Source: Chryseobacterium populi (lineage in GTDB: Bacteria > Bacteroidota > Bacteroidia > Flavobacteriales > Weeksellaceae). Taken from it: 64,000 nt of DNA. The stretch covers positions 1 to 64,000 of the forward strand of contig NZ_AKJY01000118.1 of NCBI RefSeq assembly GCF_000282115.1. The letters are read 5' to 3'. Below, piece after piece: positions 60,384-64,000 of this stretch (position 1 is the first letter of the stretch; the number at the start of each line of letters is the position of its first letter). Below the pieces are notes generated by a model, which searched no databases, was not told where the DNA came from, and worked only from the letters and a program-made list of their open reading frames with translations. Position numbers and translations under genes: made by a program.

Positions 60384-63212
60384 CTATAACTCTCTTTTCA
60401 GAAACTTCCCGGTCAGGCTCTTCTTAGACTTTACAATTTCTTCAGGAGTTCCCTGTGCAACGATCTGCCCGCCGTACTTTCCGCCTTCAGGGCCTACATC
60501 AATAATATGGTCTGCCAGCTTAATTACATCCATATTATGCTCGATGATAATGAATGAATTTCCTAATTCCACCAGTTGATTAATGGCATCCATCAGGATC
60601 TTCACATCTTCAAAATGAAGCCCTGTTGTCGGCTCATCAAGGATGTATAAAGTATTTCCGGTTTGCCTTTTTGCCAGCTCTGTAGCCAGTTTGATCCGTT
60701 GAGCTTCACCTCCTGAAAGTGTAGTAGACTGTTGCCCCATCGTAATATATCCTAATCCTACGTCCTGTAAAGTCTTTACCCTGCTATAGATTTTCGGGAT
60801 CGGCTGAAAAAATTCTACCGCTTCATCAATGGTCATATCCAATACATCCGAAATAGATTTCCCTTTATAACGGACTTCCAGGGTTTCTCTGTTGAAACGT
60901 TTTCCGTTGCAGGTTTCGCAATGAACATAAACATCCGGAAGGAAGTTCATTTCTATGACTTTCAATCCTCCACCCTGGCAGGTTTCACATCTGCCACCTT
61001 TTACGTTGAAAGAAAATCTTCCGGGCTTATAACCACGGATTTTACTTTCGGGAAGTTCGGCGAAAAGGTTTCTGATATCTGTAAACATTCCTGTATAGGT
61101 AGCCGGGTTTGAACGCGGAGTTCTTCCGATCGGTGTCTGGTCTACATCTACAATTTTATCAATATTTTCAAGGCCTTCGATCTTTTTGTAAGGTAAAGGT
61201 TCCTGTACTGCTCTGTAAAAATGTTTGTTAAGGATCGGATATAAAGTCCCGTTGATCAGAGAAGATTTTCCGCTTCCCGAAATCCCGGTTACTACCACCA
61301 GTTTTCCTAACGGAATATCAAGGGTTACATTTTTAAGATTATTTCCTGTTGCCCCTTTTAAGAGTATATTTTTACCGCTTCCGGCTCTTCTTTCAGCCGG
61401 GATTTCGATTTTCCTTTTGCCATTGATGTAATCTGCCGTTATAGTATCTGCTTTCAACAGGTCTTTCGGTTTTCCCTGCCAAAGGATTTCACCACCGAAT
61501 TTTCCGGCTCTCGGGCCAATATCCAATACCTCATCGGCTTCAAGGATCATGTCTTTATCATGCTCTACCACCAAAACAGAGTTACCGATATCCCTGAGGT
61601 TTTTTAAAGAATTGATCAGCCTTTCATTGTCTCTCTGATGAAGCCCGATACTTGGCTCATCAAGGATATACAACACATTCACCAGTTGAGACCCGATCTG
61701 GGTAGCCAGACGGATTCTTTGGGATTCTCCCCCCGAAAGTGTTTTTGAGCTTCTGCTCAGGCTTAAATAATCAAGTCCCACATCCAATAAAAACTGAAGC
61801 CTGGTTTCGATTTCCTTTAAAATCTCGTGGGCAATGATTTTATTTTTTTCAGAGAATTTGTCTTTTACATCTACTAACCAGTCTTTAAGATCAGATAAAC
61901 TCAATCCGTTAACCTCAGCAATGTTTTTTCCATCAATTTTAAAGCTTAAACTTGACGGCTGCAAACGGGTTCCATTACATTCAGGGCAGGTTTCCTCTGT
62001 CGTAAAATGTCTTTCCAGCAGAACACCTTCATAAGATTCTTTCTCATCAATAATCTCTTCCATAAAAGGAATCAGGCCATCGAAACTGATCTTTATCTTT
62101 TTGGTAATTCCTGCATATTTAAGATCTTTACTGAACTCTTTATGGCAGCCGTTGTAAATATAATCCAATGCTTCCTCTGGAATATCCTTCATCGGGGTAG
62201 TTAAACCTAATCCGAAAATTTCAAGAATATTTTTAATCTGTGCTACAATCCATTTGTTGGATTTAATATCTTCCAGCGGCAATAAAGCTCCCTGGTTGAT
62301 CGATAATTTCGGATTATCAACAAAATAATCGGTGTTGATTTTTTTTATCGTGCCTAAACCTTTACAATCCGGGCAACTTCCTTTCGGTGAATTGAATGAG
62401 AATGTATTCGGTTCCGGTAAAGCCAGTGAATGACCTGTTTCAGCATCCATCAGGTTTTTTGAAAAATATTCGATATCTGTACTTCCCAGTTTTTGAATTC
62501 CTATAATTCCTTCCCCCATTTCCATTGCTGTTCTCAGAGATTTCTCCATCCTGTTTTCGGAAGCATTTTCACCGATAATCCAACGGTCGATAACGATATC
62601 AATATCGTGGGTTTTATAACGGTCCAGTTTTAAGTCATACTCAATATCCTGCAATTCGCCGTCAATTCGGGCTTGCCCGTAACCTTTTTTAGCCATCTGA
62701 ACAAAAAGTTCATGATAATGTCCTTTCCTGGAACGTACAACCGGTGCCAGTAACATTATTTTTTCACCTTTATAGTTTTCTTTGATCGTATCAAGGATCT
62801 GGTCTTCCGTATAGCTTACCAGTTTTTTCCCTGTAGAAATTGAGTAGGCATCAGAAACTCTTGCATACAAAAGGCGCAGGAAATCATACAGTTCTGTCAC
62901 TGTTCCTACTGTTGAACGTGGGTTTTTATTGGTTGTTTTCTGCTCAATGGCAATTACGGGGGAGAGTCCTTCGATTTTATCTACATCGGGACGCTCCAAA
63001 CCACCCAGGAACTGTCGTGCATAAGCTGAAAAGGTTTCAATATACCGGCGTTGCCCTTCTGCAAAAATTGTATCAAAAGCCAGTGAAGATTTCCCGCTAC
63101 CGGAAAGCCCGGTAATAACGACCAATTCATTGCGTGGAATTTTGACATTAATATTTTTAAGGTTGTGCTCGCGTGCACCGTAAACTTCTATATAGTCTGT
63201 TGATTTACTCAT
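60384..63212 (-). CDS. uvrA: Excinuclease ABC subunit A
   Basis: A 942-residue damage-sensing ATPase of nucleotide excision repair, partner of UvrB and UvrC. The first ABC ATPase has Walker A GLSGSGKSS at 35-43. The second half repeats it as GISGSGKSSLING, with LSGGESQRIRLATQIGSQL and LSGGEAQRIKLATELAKRQ signatures and Walker B LYILDEP twice. Zinc-finger Cys pairs (CPDCKGLG, CPECNGTR, CETCQGGG, CETCNGKR) are all present. Length is normal. Monocistronic. Confidence 0.97.
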   Translation of the reverse strand: MSKSTDYIEVYGAREHNLKNINVKIPRNELVVITGLSGSGKSSLAFDTIFAEGQRRYIETFSAYARQFLGGLERPDVDKIEGLSPVIAIEQKTTNKNPRSTVGTVTELYDFLRLLYARVSDAYSISTGKKLVSYTEDQILDTIKENYKGEKIMLLAPVVRSRKGHYHELFVQMAKKGYGQARIDGELQDIEYDLKLDRYKTHDIDIVIDRWIIGENASENRMEKSLRTAMEMGEGIIGIQKLGSTDIEYFSKNLMDAETGHSLALPEPNTFSFNSPKGSCPDCKGLGTIKKINTDYFVDNPKLSINQGALLPLEDIKSNKWIVAQIKNILEIFGLGLTTPMKDIPEEALDYIYNGCHKEFSKDLKYAGITKKIKISFDGLIPFMEEIIDEKESYEGVLLERHFTTEETCPECNGTRLQPSSLSFKIDGKNIAEVNGLSLSDLKDWLVDVKDKFSEKNKIIAHEILKEIETRLQFLLDVGLDYLSLSRSSKTLSGGESQRIRLATQIGSQLVNVLYILDEPSIGLHQRDNERLINSLKNLRDIGNSVLVVEHDKDMILEADEVLDIGPRAGKFGGEILWQGKPKDLLKADTITADYINGKRKIEIPAERRAGSGKNILLKGATGNNLKNVTLDIPLGKLVVVTGISGSGKSSLINGTLYPILNKHFYRAVQEPLPYKKIEGLENIDKIVDVDQTPIGRTPRSNPATYTGMFTDIRNLFAELPESKIRGYKPGRFSFNVKGGRCETCQGGGLKVIEMNFLPDVYVHCETCNGKRFNRETLEVRYKGKSISDVLDMTIDEAVEFFQPIPKIYSRVKTLQDVGLGYITMGQQSTTLSGGEAQRIKLATELAKRQTGNTLYILDEPTTGLHFEDVKILMDAINQLVELGNSFIIIEHNMDVIKLADHIIDVGPEGGKYGGQIVAQGTPEEIVKSKKSLTGKFLKREL

Positions 63213-63247
63213 AATTCGAAGTGATCTTACCTGAAAATCACAATGTG

Positions 63248-63255
63248 CAAAATTA
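63248..63255 (-). promoter_or_regulatory. -7 box TAATTTTG of uvrA
   Basis: A perfect TAnnTTTG match on the minus strand, about 35 nt before the ATG. No LexA-like site was recognised. Confidence 0.5.
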
Positions 63256-63360
63256 CGGAATTTTATGAAATTTTTGTGTTAAAAAATGAATGGAAAATGT
63301 CTATTACTATATTCCTGATAAATATGAATAATTCTTTACTGAATTGCTTATCCTGAAAAT

Positions 63361-63393
63361 AAAAAGACCGGTAACAGAGCTACCGGTCTTTTT
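63361..63393. terminator. Terminator of the DUF3829-like gene
   Basis: A perfect 13-bp stem (63361-63373 with 63381-63393) with T-runs on both strands, 22 nt past the stop at 63416. Confidence 0.9.
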
Positions 63394-63415
63394 ATAGTTT
63401 ATTTAATTAAGTATT

Positions 63416-64000
63416 TTATTTTACAAATGAATTGTATGAATTAAGCACAGAATCATAGGCTGAATCTATTTCCCTGAGATTGTTCTCGGGTATTTTACCC
63501 GCTGCTTTGGAATCACGGATCAACTTTCTGTAGCTGTCTAAAAATATGGAAGCATTTTTATTGACATTTTCAAACAACGTTTTCTTATAAGCGTATTGCG
63601 GGTTTTTAACATTAAAATCCAATTTTGAATTGTTTTCAACCGTTTTCGCAAATTCATCATATTTTTTCTGAGCCTCAGCTTCGTTAAACTGACCCCCGGC
63701 CTGTTTATCAAGTACATCCATGACAGAATCCAGTGAGATCATAAGGCTTTTGGAAGAGATAATATACTCTTTCATCGGATGATCTTTAAGAATAACTTCC
63801 TCTGCAGCATCTGTAGCCGGTTTGATCTTTGCCACAATATTTTCTCCTGAAGTAAAGAAAGTCTGGGCTGCTGCGCCAATCTCTTTTTTTAATGTTTCTG
63901 CTTTAGCCCCTTTATCATCTTTATAATCTTCAGAATTAATATAAGATTTCAGCTCTTCGTATTTTTTTTCAAGATTGTCTTTCTGAGTCTTATAATTTTT
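63416..64000 (-). CDS. DUF3829-like helical lipoprotein or exported protein (cut by the window end)
   Basis: The reading frame stays open to the window edge, so this is a partial gene of at least 195 codons; the GTG at 63835 is not its start. The visible part is almost all helix, rich in Lys/Glu/Ala (NYKTQKDNLEKKYEELKSYI, ILKDHPMKEYIISSKSLM, NNLREIDSAYDSVLNSYNSF). This helical pattern matches DUF3829 (YiiG-like) proteins, usually lipoproteins of unknown role. The N-terminus lies outside. Confidence 0.6.
   Translation of the reverse strand, partial: KNYKTQKDNLEKKYEELKSYINSEDYKDDKGAKAETLKKEIGAAAQTFFTSGENIVAKIKPATDAAEEVILKDHPMKEYIISSKSLMISLDSVMDVLDKQAGGQFNEAEAQKKYDEFAKTVENNSKLDFNVKNPQYAYKKTLFENVNKNASIFLDSYRKLIRDSKAAGKIPENNLREIDSAYDSVLNSYNSFVK

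Noticed and set aside
1..64000. Prophage, integrative element or tRNA-linked island
   Set aside because: No integrase, structural phage gene, tRNA gene or long direct repeats were seen.

Overview
The window looks like a stretch of chromosome from a low-GC member of the Bacteroidota, most probably Chryseobacterium or a close relative in the Weeksellaceae. The evidence is the gene content and signals: at least 15 TAnnTTTG-type -7 boxes in front of genes, a short primary sigma factor without region 1.1, two proteins with type IX secretion (T9SS) tails, a baseplate/membrane gene trio of the Bacteroidota-type T6SS (T6SSiii), an atpD-atpC pair apart from the other ATP synthase genes, and a small flavobacterial SRP RNA. 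No tRNA, rRNA, CRISPR array, prophage or integrase was seen.

Layout. 1-4.5 kb: threonine aldolase, DtxR-type regulator, FAD dehydrogenase and SDR. 4.5-7.7 kb: tssG-tssN-tssK on the minus strand. 8-14 kb: secreted S1/P1 nuclease, T9SS-tailed sugar dehydrogenase, rpoD, and a lipoprotein/monooxygenase pair. 13.9-17.8 kb: a copper-handling cluster whose main gene encodes an unusual fusion (two metal-binding modules, a multicopper oxidase and a barrel-like tail). 18-27 kb: TonB receptor, kdsA, and two large multi-TM envelope proteins. 27-33 kb: a PLP enzyme pair best read as sulfonolipid (capnine) synthesis, an EamA transporter and an unusual radical SAM protein. 33-41 kb: atpDC, T9SS protein, ribF, small enzymes, kdsB. 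41.3-41.8 kb: a four-helix-bundle gene framed by 27-bp perfect inverted repeats, apparently a tiny mobile cassette, with a probable decayed relative at 44.9 kb and an apparently empty relative at 21.7 kb. 41.8-48 kb: aminotransferase, phosphohexomutase and envelope genes. 48.2 kb: SRP RNA. 48.4-51.7 kb: a menaquinone segment (menB, menA) with small genes. 52-64 kb: a frameshifted nucleoside deoxyribosyltransferase-like gene, TPR protein, gyrA, small proteins, a 47-residue double-glycine-leader peptide gene at 58.9 kb, uvrA, and a gene cut by the window end.

Most of the window is housekeeping and envelope metabolism. Envelope themes recur: KDO for LPS (kdsA, kdsB), sulfonolipid precursors, GT-C-type proteins, lipoproteins and secretion. 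The parts worth a second look are the four-helix-bundle cassette and its repeat family, the copper oxidase fusion, the detached T6SS trio, the sulfonolipid pair, the peptide gene, and the radical SAM protein with a CX4CX2C cluster motif. Promoter boxes also correct several gene starts (dtxR-like, nuclease, ribF, radical SAM, menB). All family assignments were made by reading the sequence, without database searches.
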